DNA of 64,000 nucleotides from contig JBBMOA010000013.1 in assembly GCA_037954235.1 (NCBI GenBank), positions 7,210,001-7,274,000 of the forward strand, written 5' to 3'. Shown here piece after piece: positions 53,241 through 64,000 of this stretch (positions are counted from its first letter, which is position 1; every line of letters starts with the position of its first letter). The notes under the pieces are model-generated. The model ran no database searches, was not told the origin of the DNA, and saw only the letters and a program-made list of their open reading frames with translations. Both the position numbers and the translations under genes were made by a program. The stretch is from Aulostomus chinensis. Its lineage: Eukaryota > Chordata > Actinopteri > Syngnathiformes > Aulostomidae.

Positions 53241-53870
53241 TGCATGTTGCTTTGGTCTTGGGAAAGTCCAGAGTCCTTCCACTGCAGACCATCACAGTGC
53301 AGAGGTTAGATCTGGCAGCCAGTAAGGTGCTGCTAAAGGTGGACATAATGCTGCGTAAGGAAATGCATTTGGACTTAAAGCCCTCTGTGTTCTGGACTGA
53401 CAGTCAAACAGTACAGTCAAGTGCATTGCAAGTGATTCTGCAAGATTTAAGACTTGTGTCACAAACAAGTCTCAGTGATCAGAGACCATACAAGTCTCTG
53501 TCAGTGGAGATATGTATCCAGCAAAGACAATCCTGCTGATGACAGTTTAAGAGGAATGACTGTGAGAAAGTTAATAGAACAGAGGAGATGGATTCATGCC
53601 CCTGAATTCCTCTGGAAGTCAAAGGAAAGTTGCCCAGTGATGAAAGCATTGGTTTCTATGTTTCAGAATGATCCAAAGGTAAGGACAGCCACTGTTGTGT
53701 TTGCAGCAGTGGTGAAAACTGAAACATCCACTGACAAGCTTATTCTGTACTTTTCAGACTGGGTGAAACTACTGAAGGCTTTGGCATGGTACCTCAGACT
53801 GAATGGCCCTTTGAGGGCAAGGACAAAAGAGAGGAAATATTTCTCATAGTAAATCACTCATTCTCCGGTT
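53241..53870 (+). pseudogene. BEL/Pao RNase H region remnant
   Basis: ITVQRLDLAASKVLLKVDIM and LKPSVFWTDSQTVQ, then after a frameshift WRYVSSKDNPADDSLRG and WIHAPEFLWKS, and LILYFSDWVKLLKALAWYLR: the order expected after RT. Homology stops near 53850. No integrase HHCC or DDE segment and no flanking LTR was found. Confidence 0.82.
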
Positions 53871-54179
53871 GGTGCATCAATGGCAACATCTACAGATGTC
53901 GACCTGACTGATGCTAGAGCTCTCAGCAGCAGCAGGAAGGCAGGAAGGAGCAGAAGCCTTAATTCAGCACGCAAAATACAATTATTCCAAAATTAATACT
54001 TGAGGGCCAGTGTCAGTAAAGTAACAGGGAGTGGGCCTCACACTGAGAAGACGGTGAAACTTAACATTTGCTGTTACAAGGCTGGGATCTGTTTGGCCTT
54101 TTCTCTGTCCCCTTTACGTTGGCTGGCTCTGAGTTGTTACTGGGAGCTGCACAGCCGTATCTACCATTGAGGACACCAC

Positions 54180-54377
54180 TCCTTTACACTCCTGTACGGG
54201 AGCAAACACCTGCATCATAACTTCTTCTCCATCCACCAAAACACTCCTGTACAGGCACATACATCTGCATTGTGTCTCCTTCTCCCCCTGCCGATACACT
54301 CCTGTATGGGAGTGAACATCTGCATCGTGACTTCTTCTTCAAAGTTGATACACTCTTGTATGGGAACTAAATTGTGA

Positions 54378-54408
<31 letters not shown>

Positions 54409-54450
54409 ATCTGTATGGTAGCAAACACCTGCATCATGACTCCTCCTCTT
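54180..54450. repeat. ~60-bp degenerate tandem repeat
   Basis: ACACTCCTGTAYGGGAG, then ACATCTGCATCRTGACT and CTTCTCC blocks recur about five times, interrupted by a C16 run and CA repeats at 54380-54409. One more diverged unit lies at about 57195-57235. Confidence 0.78.
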
Positions 54451-54454
54451 CCTG

Positions 54455-54995
54455 GGATTATCCTGATGTTAGATCGATGGGTTTAATCAGACACTAGATT
54501 GATGAGATTATCCAGATGTTAGACTGATGGGATTATCCTGGTATCAGATAATGGGATTTTCCAGACATTAAATTGAAGGGATTGTATTGATACTAGATTG
54601 ATGGGATTATCCTGATAATAGACTGAAGGGATAATCCAGACCACTTGAAGGGATTATCCAGATGTTAGGCTGTTGGGATTAATCTGATGTTGGAGTGTTG
54701 CTGTTATCACGAGGCTGAGTGATGGGATTATCCAGTTGTTAGATTGAAAGGATTATTCTGATGTTACACTGATGGGATTATCTGTACATTAGACCAATTT
54801 GATTATCACGAGGTTAGACTGATGGGATTATCAAAATTTTAGAGGGATGGGATTATCACAACGTTACACTGATGGGATTATCCTGTCAATTTGATGGGAG
54901 TATCCTTATTTTAGACTGATGGAACAATCCTGATGTTACACTGATGGGATTGTCCTGACGTTAGATTTATTGGATTATTTTGACAGATTGATGGG
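54455..54995. repeat. Degenerate GATGGGATTATCC satellite, left part
   Basis: About twenty units of 25-30 bp on the theme TGATGTTAGACTGATGGGAT plus TATCC, with many substitutions. Confidence 0.88.
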
Positions 54996-56575
54996 ATTAT
55001 CCATTATCCACACTAACATGGACCTGCCGGGATTCGTTGCTGTGAGAGCCGACAGAGACACTAAAGCAAGCAGAAAACAACTTGCACCATCAGGAGGTGG
55101 TCCCTTATGGAAAGTGCCCTCAGAGACTGTTCCAACACCACAGAATGGGATGTGCTCATTAACCCACATGGTGAGGACATTGAGGGGATGACACACTTTC
55201 TGACTGAGTATCTGAACTTCTGCGCAGATGTGGTGTCCCCTGCCAAGACTGTCTGCTGCTACTCTAATAACAAGCTATGGGTAGCACAGGAAGTCAAGGC
55301 TGTACACAACAACAAGCAGGCTGCTTTCAGGAGCAAGGACAAGGAGGCCATGAAGGCAAAAGTGGAGTAGAAGCTGGGGGAGAACAAAATGCAGGATGTC
55401 TGGGAAAGTGTGAGGACCATCACAGGTCACAACACAAAGACCATAGCCAAAGGAGGGACAATGGAGAGGGAGAATGAGCAGAATAACTTCTTCAACAGGT
55501 TCAACCAGCCCATGTCCCCCCAACCCCCACCCTCACGGCAGCCATCTCTCCTCCTTCCCTTGCCACACCTCCCTCCAGACACCACAGCACCATCTCCCCC
55601 TCCCCAACCTTAATACAATCCCCACCTCACATCACCACAGACCAGGTCAAAGGACAGCTGAGGAAGCTCCGGCCCAGGAAAGTAGCAGGTCCGGACAATG
55701 TGTCCGAGACTACTTAAAACCTGCACTGCAGAACTGGGGGAGCCACTGCAACGGATCTTCAACCTTAGCCTGCAGCTAGGGAGAGTGCCCGCCCTGTGGA
55801 AGACATCCTGCATCGTTCCGGTACCAAAGAAGAACAGGCCCAGCGAGCTGAACATCTTCCGACCAGTGGCACTCACTTCACACCTGATGAAGATGTTGGA
55901 ACGGCTCCTCCTCAGCCTCCTAAGACCCAAGGTACAACACGCCCAGGACCACCTGCAGTTTGTGTACCAGCCAGATGTGGTTGTGGAGGATCCCATCCTC
56001 TACATGCTACACCGAGTCCACTCCCATCTGGACAAGAGAAGCAGACTTCTCCAGTGCCTTTAACACCATCCAGCCCCCTATGCTCCAGGGCAAACTAAGC
56101 AGGATGGGAGTGGACTCCCAGCTGGTGCACTGGATCTCCGACTACCTCACTGACAGGCCACAGTGCGTCAGGCTGAAGGACATCACGTCTGACACCATGG
56201 TCAGCAGTACTGGAGGCCCCAGGGCAGTGCTGGCCCCTCTTCTCTTCACCCCGTAAACCACGAACTTCTGTTACAACTCGGAGCAGTGCCACAAACAGAA
56301 GTACGCCGATGACACAGCCACCTTTGGGTGCATCAGGGACGATCAAGAGGAGGAGTATCAGAGTCTGGTGAGGGACTTAAATGCATGGTGGCACACCAGC
56401 CACCTACAGCCCAACACCACTAAGATGAAGGAGCTGGTCATTGATTTTGGGAGGTCCAGAGCAAGGCTGGGCCCAGTCCTGTTAGGGGGAGCTGAGGTGG
56501 AGGCTGTGGACTCCTACAAATACCTCGGGCTGTGGCTGGACAATAAATTGGATTGGACAACACACTCCAGCCACC
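54996..56575 (+). mobile_element. Jockey/CR1/Rex-type LINE remnant inside the satellite
   Basis: Fragments in RT order: RPRKVAGPDNVCPRLLKTCT near 55670, PALWKTSCIVPVPKKNRPSE near 55790, FRPVALTSHLMKMLERLLLS near 55860, FSSAFNTIQPPMLQGKLSRM near 56050, then YADD at 56302-56313, and VDSYKYLGLWLDNKLDW near 56506. Earlier, LRDCSNTTEWDVLINPHGED belongs to the linker. Single frameshifts (for example near 56040) and stops make it inactive, but divergence is moderate. Confidence 0.85.
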
Positions 56576-56790
56576 TAGGTGGCATGGTGGTGCAGTGGTT
56601 AGCGCTGTCGCCTCACAGCAAGAAGGTTCCATGTTCGAGCCCTGGCTGGAGCACGGGGTCTTTCTGGGTGGAGTCTCCATGTTCTCCCTGTGCCTGCGTG
56701 GGTTCTGTCCGGTAATCCGGCTTCTTCCCACCATCCAAAGACATGCAAATGGGGACGAGGCTGATCCATCTATCATCTATCTATATATAT
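56576..56790 (+). mobile_element. SINE-like repeat with ATCT tail
   Basis: GGCATGGTGGTGCAGTGGTT (A-box-like), GTTCGAGCCC (B box), TCCATGTTCTCCCTGTGCC and CCAAAGACATGC. Same superfamily as 28992. It ends in a short ATCTATCATCTATC and TATATA tail. Confidence 0.75.
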
Positions 56791-56879
56791 ATAAGTGTAT
56801 TATCTTCTTTTTGCTACTAGAAATTCAGTTTTCTTGAGGGAGCCGTCCCAAAGGGATCACATAAGAGAAGTTTAAATCT

Positions 56880-57095
56880 AAGTCTAAAATTTTAGACTCA
56901 TGGAATTATCCTGATATAAAATTGATTGGATTTTCCAGATGTTAGACTGAAGAGATTATTTTGAAATTAGAATGACAGGATTATCCTTACATTTGGTTGA
57001 TGGGATTATCCTGATGTTATACTGATGCTCTTATCCTGAGGTTAGATTGATGGGATTATTTTGATGTTACATTGATGGGATTGCCCTGATTGCCT
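56880..57095. repeat. GATGGGATTATCC satellite, right part
   Basis: Continuation of the 54455-54995 satellite beyond the inserted LINE and SINE-like element, same unit and strand. Confidence 0.82.
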
Positions 57096-57096
57096 T

Positions 57097-57097
<1 letters not shown>

Positions 57098-57162
<65 letters not shown>
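57098..57162. repeat. (CA)n microsatellite
   Basis: Pure CA run of about 64 bp. Confidence 0.96.
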
Positions 57163-57166
<4 letters not shown>

Positions 57167-57293
57167 GTTGTGTGTGTACATATATTTGGATTCCAGAACA
57201 CCTGCATCATGACTCCTCCTCCTCCTCGGTTTAATCTGATTAATCTGATTCTGACATTAGATTGATGGGATTATCCAGATGCTTGACCAGTGG

Positions 57294-57447
57294 TATTATA
57301 GTGAGATTCGATTGATGGGATTATCCAGACATGAATCTGATGGGATTATAGTGAGATTCGATTGATGGGATTATCCAGACATGAATCTGATGGGATTATA
57401 GTGAGATTCGATTGATGGGATCATCCAGACATGAATCTGATGGGATT
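57294..57447. repeat. 50-bp repeat in three near-perfect copies
   Basis: Each unit contains ATTATAGTGAGATTCGATTG, ATGGGATTATCCAGACATGA and ATCTGATGGG. The third differs by one base (ATCATCC). It is a recent local amplification within the satellite family. Confidence 0.93.
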
Positions 57448-58620
57448 ATACATGTTATACATGATGTACCTGCATGTTCCACCTCTTGAAATGCTCATTT
57501 TGCAGACATTACATTTGGCTGTTGCATTGTTTTCGATCTCCGATCTATAACATTTCCAAACTGTCAGAACTCTGCACCACTCGCGACTAGGACTTGGCCA
57601 GCATTGCTTCCATTTCTGGTGCATTTGTCAATGGAGGTTTCTGTTTTGTCCTTGTTGTTCCCTATCCCTTACCACAGAATACCTCCACACGACTGTTGCC
57701 ATGTGTCAACAGTTACAAACTCAGTCTGGTAGGAAAATTTGTGCTATTCAAAAACTTATTATTACAGTTAGAGTTAGATTTAGTTAGAGTTATACGGTGC
57801 TCTGTAGAGCGGACTATGACTGGTGTAGTTTTAACTGTAAGAAATATTTACCGTACCAAGTAAGTCATACGGGCTGCATATAAATTACTGCACTGCAGGA
57901 ACGACTCTGGATGGCAGCTCATGCATTCATGGACCAACAAATCAACTTCATGCCTGCCGAGTTGACTGACTCACTGCCATTTTGATCCATGTGACTGTAG
58001 CTGCTCTGTCCTGCAGTGAAAATGGCTATGATGCTGAAATGTGTAGCTGTGCTGCTCCATAGCTGCCTGCCAGGAGGAATGGAGGTATAGGGAGGATGCA
58101 GCAGTAACAGAGGGGACTGTCTGGCCTAACCCACATCTGTTTTAAAGATGCTGTGACTCACAAAATCCTTTTAGGATGAGGATGTCAAAATTCTCGTCTC
58201 TCAGCCTGAGGAGAGAGATTTTCAACCCCTGAAATGTAATGTCCGCCAGTGTTGTGTTACTTCACGAATAACTCTCTTTGTCACGTCCTGAGAGAGACAT
58301 GTTCATTTGACTTCAAGCTATTTGCATTCAGCAGTGCTGACAAGCCTTCCCTTTAAAATCATGCATCCGCCCTAAAGTGAATATCACAAGACAATCTTTG
58401 AGTGTATGTGATTTTCTCAAAAAAGGACTTTACCTCGATTAACTTAACAAGAATTGATTGTTCTCTCACCTTCTCCTTTTAATATTTCAATGGTCACGTT
58501 GAATGTAACAAAATGACTTCCAGGTCGCTCCAAGTCTGTAAAATGTAAACTATCCCCTTAAGACCAGCAGATGTATCCACTCTAGATTTAAGTGTTTGAA
58601 TGTCTGGCAGAGGAGCAATA
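57448..58620. other. Unassigned sequence
   Basis: No gene recognised. Small frames (for example 57594-57863 +) have no known motif. Confidence 0.35.
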
Positions 58621-58621
58621 A

Positions 58622-58680
<59 letters not shown>
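58621..58680. repeat. (CA)n microsatellite
   Basis: Pure CA run of about 58 bp. Confidence 0.96.
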
Positions 58681-58682
<2 letters not shown>

Positions 58683-59064
58683 GACCCTGCTGTGCAGAGG
58701 AAAGCTGAAGACGATGATGTCATGTCATAAACAATAGCTCTTTTAGCTTGGCACTGTGACCAGGAAGCCAGGCTGTGCTTAAAGAACAACATCTGTAGGT
58801 AGTTGGGAGTTCACACCAGCAGAGAACCCCACAACAGGATAATTGTGTCAAAGGTCTATGTGTGCATCGTTTTGAGGTTCCAGTTGGTTTTGTAACTGTA
58901 GAATATTGAGGTGGGGGTCAGAGTTGAGGTAACGGAGGTTTCCTCACATGGTCCTGTTACCATTCCCAACCCTCCTCCCCTACGCTTGTCATCTTCAAGC
59001 CTCTTTGATCTGTTAGGGTGATCAAAAGGCAGACATTTGATGGCTGAAGAAAAGCTAAGTGGTT

Positions 59065-59195
59065 AGCTATTGGCTAGGAGATGGCTAGCTACTGGCTTGC
59101 TACTGTATAGCAGCTGGCTAGCTACTGGCTAGCAGCTGGCTGGCTAGTAGCTACTGGCTTGCTGCTGGCTAGCTACTGCTGCTGCTCACTACTGT
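59065..59195. repeat. TGGCTAGC simple repeat
   Basis: GGCTAGCTACTGGCTTGCTA-type units, irregular. Many are self-complementary (GCTAGC). Confidence 0.85.
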
Positions 59196-59254
59196 GGCTC
59201 ACACATGAGGCACTTCCACCTTGTACCTTATTTCCAGTACTGGTAGCAGCAGCA

Positions 59255-59276
59255 GTAGTAGTAGTAGTAGTAGAAG
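59255..59276. repeat. Short GTA trinucleotide run
   Basis: Six to seven AGTAGT units after GCAGCAGC. Confidence 0.85.
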
Positions 59277-59296
59277 TAAAGGCTTATACAGTATAA

Positions 59297-59830
59297 ATGT
59301 TTTTCCTCCATGTGATTCTCAAAAATGATCAAAATAGGCAGCTGGACTCTCCTCTTGTAAGTGAAGACGTTTCTTCTCTCATCAAAGAAGGTTCTTCAGT
59401 TGTTAAATTCTGGTGGGAGGTGACAGGTATATGCATTCTAGCCAGGGAGGGCAGATGGTTTGAAAGAACATCTTTGAACAGAGGAGGGGCCTCAGACACC
59501 ACCTGTCACCCACCTACGATGCCCGTCCTTAGATCCTTCCCAGGAGGTACAGCCAGCATTCACGCCTTCACTCAGGTGACCTGAACGACCCTCCTAAGAG
59601 GGCTGGGAGGGGTAACGACCTGAAACTGAGGCCAACGACTCACATCACCACCTAATGAGCCTCTTGTTCTGGCCTGACCACTTGTTTTTGCCACCGCCCC
59701 CCTGGGTGGTGATAAACCTGACGCCTCAGGTCAGAATTTTAGAACTGAAGAAGCTTCTCTTACAAGAAGAGAGTCCAGCTGCCTATGTTGATCATTTTTG
59801 AGAATTACGATGACCTGGAGGACTGAGAAT
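59297..59830. mobile_element. Inverted-arm element with a retroelement C-terminal remnant
   Basis: GATTCTCAAAAATGATCA near 59311 and GGCAGCTGGACTCTC near 59337 are mirrored by GAGAGTCCAGCTGCC and TGATCATTTTTGAGAATT near 59769-59806. Between the arms, on the + strand, AREGRWFER and SLNRGG recall the C-terminus of fish Penelope-like/GIY-YIG-associated ORFs, with a deletion between them. I am confident of the inverted arms, less so of the family. Confidence 0.55.
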
Positions 59831-61776
59831 ATTCACAAATACTTCCTCCATGTGGAGCCAAGTTCCCTTTCTGTTAAACAATGCTTTATGTTCATTCATC
59901 AGGACTCTAGCCTTCTTCACGTCACAGTAACTCTACTCCTTCAACAGTCCCACTGATTCGACAACGATGCAGTAACCCTTGTATTGCTGAGACGGTATGC
60001 TTGCGTGATTCCGTTGGTTCTGTCCACCTCTCCTCAGCTAGTGAAGTGACTTGAACACGGAACTGGTGCCTACGATTCATGTGGGTCAGTTGAGTCGGCT
60101 GGTGAGCATTTGTTTGTCCAGTGAGTTTGAATCACTCTGTAAGCTTGTTACCCACAACCTCCCTTCCACCCAGTCACCTGTGTGTGTGTGTGTGTGTGTG
60201 TGTCAAAAGCCCTTTTCACACAGAGAATGTGCCAAATTTGCGGCCCAGTAGAGGCAGGAATTTAGAGGCTTTCCAAAAAAGCGGCTACTTGTGAGGGCGT
60301 AAACATGTGACCTGACGTGCAGCATGTAGCTGTGCGTGAACAGTGACATACAAAATATACTTTGGGAGAAGATTCAGCCCCGTGACAGTCAGGAAAACCT
60401 CGTAGTGTCCAGGTCCAACCTCCCTCTGCCGCTGCTGCTGTTGTGGTCACAGACCTGCTGGCACTTTTTTGAAAGTTTTTCAACTTTCTGGTGACGTTCA
60501 CCAATCACCGAGCTCCTTCATGACCTTTTCATACAACAAGCCATCCTCCACAGTCCCATGAGGTGGTGATCCACGGTCCTCTCACCAGTCATGTCATCAG
60601 ATCCCTGATCTCAGCGGCTCCCCAGATGCTCATCTTGCTCAAGTGACAATGTGTCGGAAGAATATTTAGCCCCGTGACAGTCTAAGTTTCACAACAGCAG
60701 TTCGCCGCTTCGGTGTTGACATTCTTGGAGGTGTTTGATGCGGTAGAGCCAGCGAGCATAATTTTTGCAAGTTTGCATTATCATCAACACCTCCGCCCAT
60801 CTCATGCCGAGCCAGCACATTGACGGCTTGGCTTTGCATAGCAATGGAGGTGGCATGAGTGTACCCTCCTTGGAGGAAAAATGTTAAAACTAACACCCAA
60901 TTTGCCGCACTCAGTCTGCATCCTCGAACCGAGCCACAAAAAGGATGGGCAAATTAGCAGCTCGGTGGCCAGTGTGAAAGCGCCATAAGGAATGTGCATT
61001 TAAAGACAATAATTCAATCCTGTCTGGATTAGTAGCCATCAATTATTGATTTAATCATTATTGCCACGGTAGCTGATGGTGAGGTCGCCGCCAGCTGAAG
61101 CGAGAGGTCCAGCAGTCAGTGGTTAGTGCAGCTTTCTCAGGTGGGCTCGCTTTTCTAACAGCTCTGGCCTTCGTTCTGCAACCAATGAGCCTGGTGACGG
61201 TGCATGGTGACAGAATGCATCTTCATCAGATTTTCAACACCTTTGACCTTAACTTATGAGCAACCATGAGTTAACCAGGGATGGCCCCATGTTGCTCAGG
61301 TGGTGCGTCAGTGGGTTGCTGCCATGCCTCAGTGTTTAAACTGAACTTCATTGTCTGTTTGATAGGTCTCGCACCAAACGTCGCAGTGACCTCGACATCT
61401 TTACGTTGGCAGCAGCTGGTAGGGAGCAGAGTACCTCTGTCTCCTTAAACTAGATGAATATCAGCCCTGATGCTCCAACAAGATGAAAAAACAATACAGC
61501 CTCCTCTGACCAATGAAATCAAGGTGATCGATAAAATTGGTATTGATCAATGCCAATCCCTCGTGGCGATGCTCAGATTTCTACTACTTTTTTTACTATT
61601 ACTATTGTAATTACAGGGATACTTTCAGCAGATTCAATGTATGTACGGTGTCTGTGTGACAATTACTCACACTATTTTATGCTTATGTGTCATGGTAGGA
61701 AGGAGTCCATAACTGAAGATGAATGCTTGTTCCCTTGGTCTTCCCCGATCACATTGATTCTGTACAGGTAAACTGA
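59831..61776. other. Unassigned sequence with a short (GT)n run at 60178-60204
   Basis: No gene recognised. A GT microsatellite interrupts otherwise unique sequence. Open frames such as 60666-60999 (-) have no known domain. Confidence 0.35.
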
Positions 61777-62064
61777 CTAGCAGCTAGCAAATGTTTGCCA
61801 ATTGATATGTGTGCATCTCGCTGGACGGACTGCTGCTCGTACAGCTCTCGCATCCTCTCGTCCATGCAGTTCCTCTTCTAGATATTCCAGTTGAGCATGG
61901 TACGGTTCTCCCTCCAGTTCTAAACCACTCTCAGGATCAGTGATACCATGATCTGATCTGTGCATCTCACTGAGCAAAAAGAGTTGAACTAAACAGGCTA
62001 ACAGACTAAATTTGCTCAGTTTGTCTCCTTTAGCAAAGCTTCGTCCACATTTTTTAATAACCAA
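61777..62064 (-). pseudogene. Coiled-coil-like coding remnant with a frameshift
   Basis: Minus-strand frame with MHRSDHGITDPESGLELEGE and YHAQLEYLEEELHGRED. Near 61862 another frame continues with MDERMRELYEQQSVQRDAH, so a one-base shift splits an acidic helical region. I do not recognise the protein; a mobile-element ORF or a broken gene are both possible. Confidence 0.35.
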
Positions 62065-62516
62065 AGAGAGAATGGTTAGTGTGCGTTGATCTCAAAAGAT
62101 TTCCTGCCTTGAAGACCAGATTTTTTTCAAATGTACAAAAATGATTCATACACAAAAATTAAGAATGGAAATAATAAAAAGCTCAGACCTTCCGTAATTT
62201 AATATAGAAATATCAAATTAAGTGTAGGACTTTCAATTTGAAATGCATTTTACATTCGTTTGGAGCTTTTCCATTCAAGTTGGTGGATCAAAACTTTGGG
62301 GACAGAAATTCTGCCCAGTTGTTGCACAGTCATAAAATCATATGAGTCCATTGTTCCATTATTTGTCACACAGACAGCTACATTTTAAGATGGACATTGA
62401 TTCTGACAACGCACTGGAACTCTAAAGTTCATCATCGTTATCTCCTCTCTGCTGTATAAAAATGGAGCACAAACAATGTCAGCTCTCACTTTGAAGTTAA
62501 TCGCAGCTTAGACGAT
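62065..62516. other. Unassigned AT-rich sequence
   Basis: Nothing recognised before the terminal array. Confidence 0.35.
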
Positions 62517-64000
62517 TTGTTAATCCATCCATCCATCATCCATTATCCATCATCCATTCATCCATCCATCCATCATCCGTTATCCATCATCCATTCATCC
62601 ATCCATCCATCATCAGTTATCCATCATCCATCCATCCATCATCCATCCATCCATCATCCATCCATCCATCATCCATCCATCCATCATCCATTCATCCATC
62701 CATCCATTCACCCACCCATCCATCATCCATCCATCATCCATTCACCCACCCATCCATCATCCATCCATCCATTTATCAATCATCCATTCACCCATCCATC
62801 ATCCATCGATCCATCCATCAATCATCCATTCACCCACCCACCATCCATCCATCCATCTATCCATCCATCATTCATCAATCCATCCACCTACCCATCCATA
62901 ATCATCCATCCATCATCCATCCATCCATCCACCCACCCATCCATCCATCTATCCATTCACCCACCCATCCATCCATCATCCATCCACCCACCCATTCATC
63001 ATCCATCCATCCATCTACCCATCCACCCAACCATCCATCATCATCCATCCATCCATCATCAATTCATCCATCCCCCATCCATCCATCCATCATTCATCTA
63101 TCCATTCACCCACCCATCCATCACCCATCCATCCATCTATCCATCCACCCAGCCATCCACCTTTTGTCCATCCATCCATCCATCATCCATTCACCCATCC
63201 ATCCATCATCCATCCATCATCATCCATTCATCCATCATCTATCATCCATTCATCCACCCATCCATCATCCATCATCCATTCACCCACCCATCATCATCCA
63301 TCCATCCATCCTTCATCCATTCATCCATCCATCCATTCATCCATCCATCCATCCATCATCCATTCACCCACCCATCCATCATCCACTCACCCACCCATCC
63401 ATCATCCATCCATCAATTTATCCTTCATCAATTCACCCATCCACCCATTCATCATCCATTCACCTACCCATCCATCATCCATCTTCCATCCATCCATCAT
63501 CCATCCATCCATCCATCATCCATTCATCTATCCATCGGCCATCCATCCATCATCCATTCATCCATTCACCCATCCATTCATCCATCCATCCATCCATCCA
63601 TCATCCATCCATACATACATCATCCATTCATCCATCCATCCATCATCCATCATCCATTCACCCACCCATCCATCATCCAACATCCATTCACCCATCCATC
63701 ATCCATCCATCCATTTATCCATCATCAATTCACCCATCCATCATCCATCTTCCATCCATCCATCATCCATCCATCCACCCACCCATCCATCCATCATCCA
63801 TCCATCCATCCACCCACCCACCCATCCATCATCATCCATCCATCATCCATCCATCCATCCACCCACCCATCCATCATCATCCATCCATCATCCATCCATC
63901 CACCCATCCATCATCATCCATCCATCATCCATCCACCCATCCATCATCCATAATCCATCCATCCATCCATCATCTATCTATCCATTCACCCACCCATCCA
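62517..64000. repeat. ATCC/ATCA/CACC array running off the right edge
   Basis: Nearly 1.5 kb of CATC, CATT, CACC and TATC units. Longer recurring modules such as CATCCATTCACCCACCCATC appear many times. The 478-aa Ser-Ile-His-Pro frame is an artefact. The end is not in the window. Confidence 0.97.

Noticed and set aside
47562..53870. An intact retroviral or retroelement gene set
   Set aside because: Every BEL/Pao part carries stops or shifts, two insertions split it, and integrase and LTRs are missing.
62517..63953. 478-aa Ser-Ile-His-Pro frame
   Set aside because: Same artefact in the right-edge ATCC array.

Overview
The window looks like teleost fish nuclear DNA. It carries two vertebrate genes, one intronless and one with many exons and canonical GT-AG introns, set among fish-type mobile elements: a Tc1-like transposon, tRNA-derived SINEs, L2/Maui-type, jockey/CR1/Rex-type and L1/Tx1-type LINE remnants, a BEL/Pao retrotransposon, a hAT transposon and foldback MITEs. 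Very long tetranucleotide arrays are also present. There is no operon, ribosome binding site or CRISPR array. All calls come from reading the sequence by eye; no search was run.

Layout. (1) 1-8250 is an almost pure ATCT/ATCC (GATA/GATG on the other strand) array. It contains a 2.64-kb tandem higher-order duplication and a short strand-switched block at 7736-7927. (2) 8251-9314 is a CpG-rich promoter and the single-exon pura gene (+), encoding the Pur-alpha nucleic-acid-binding protein of 281 aa. (3) 9315-21222 is intergenic or pura 3' flank with MITE/foldback elements and an alternating purine-pyrimidine dyad. (4) 21223-34661 (-) holds the last twelve coding exons (504 codons) of psd2 (EFA6-type Arf6 guanine-nucleotide exchange factor): Sec7 domain, PH domain and C-terminal helical region. 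All twelve exons join in frame. Its 6.9-kb intron holds a GGTGAGT-rich minisatellite, a decayed Tc1 element, two SINE-type elements and a 2.9-kb GATG array. (5) 34662-64000 is a graveyard of nested mobile elements, with a CpG-rich orphan promoter-like patch near 43.3-43.6 kb, a degenerate satellite split by a LINE at 54.4-57.4 kb, and another ATCC array running off the right edge. The 5' exons of psd2 were not found.

How the parts relate. PURA and PSD2 lie close together on human 5q31, so their neighbourhood here fits conserved synteny. Nothing suggests the two genes act in one pathway. The most notable structure is in the repeats. Long tetranucleotide arrays abut the pura promoter and grow directly from the tail of a SINE-like element inside psd2, and they evolve by large unequal duplications. 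Simple repeats sit within about 0-20 bp of splice sites at five of the twelve psd2 exons.
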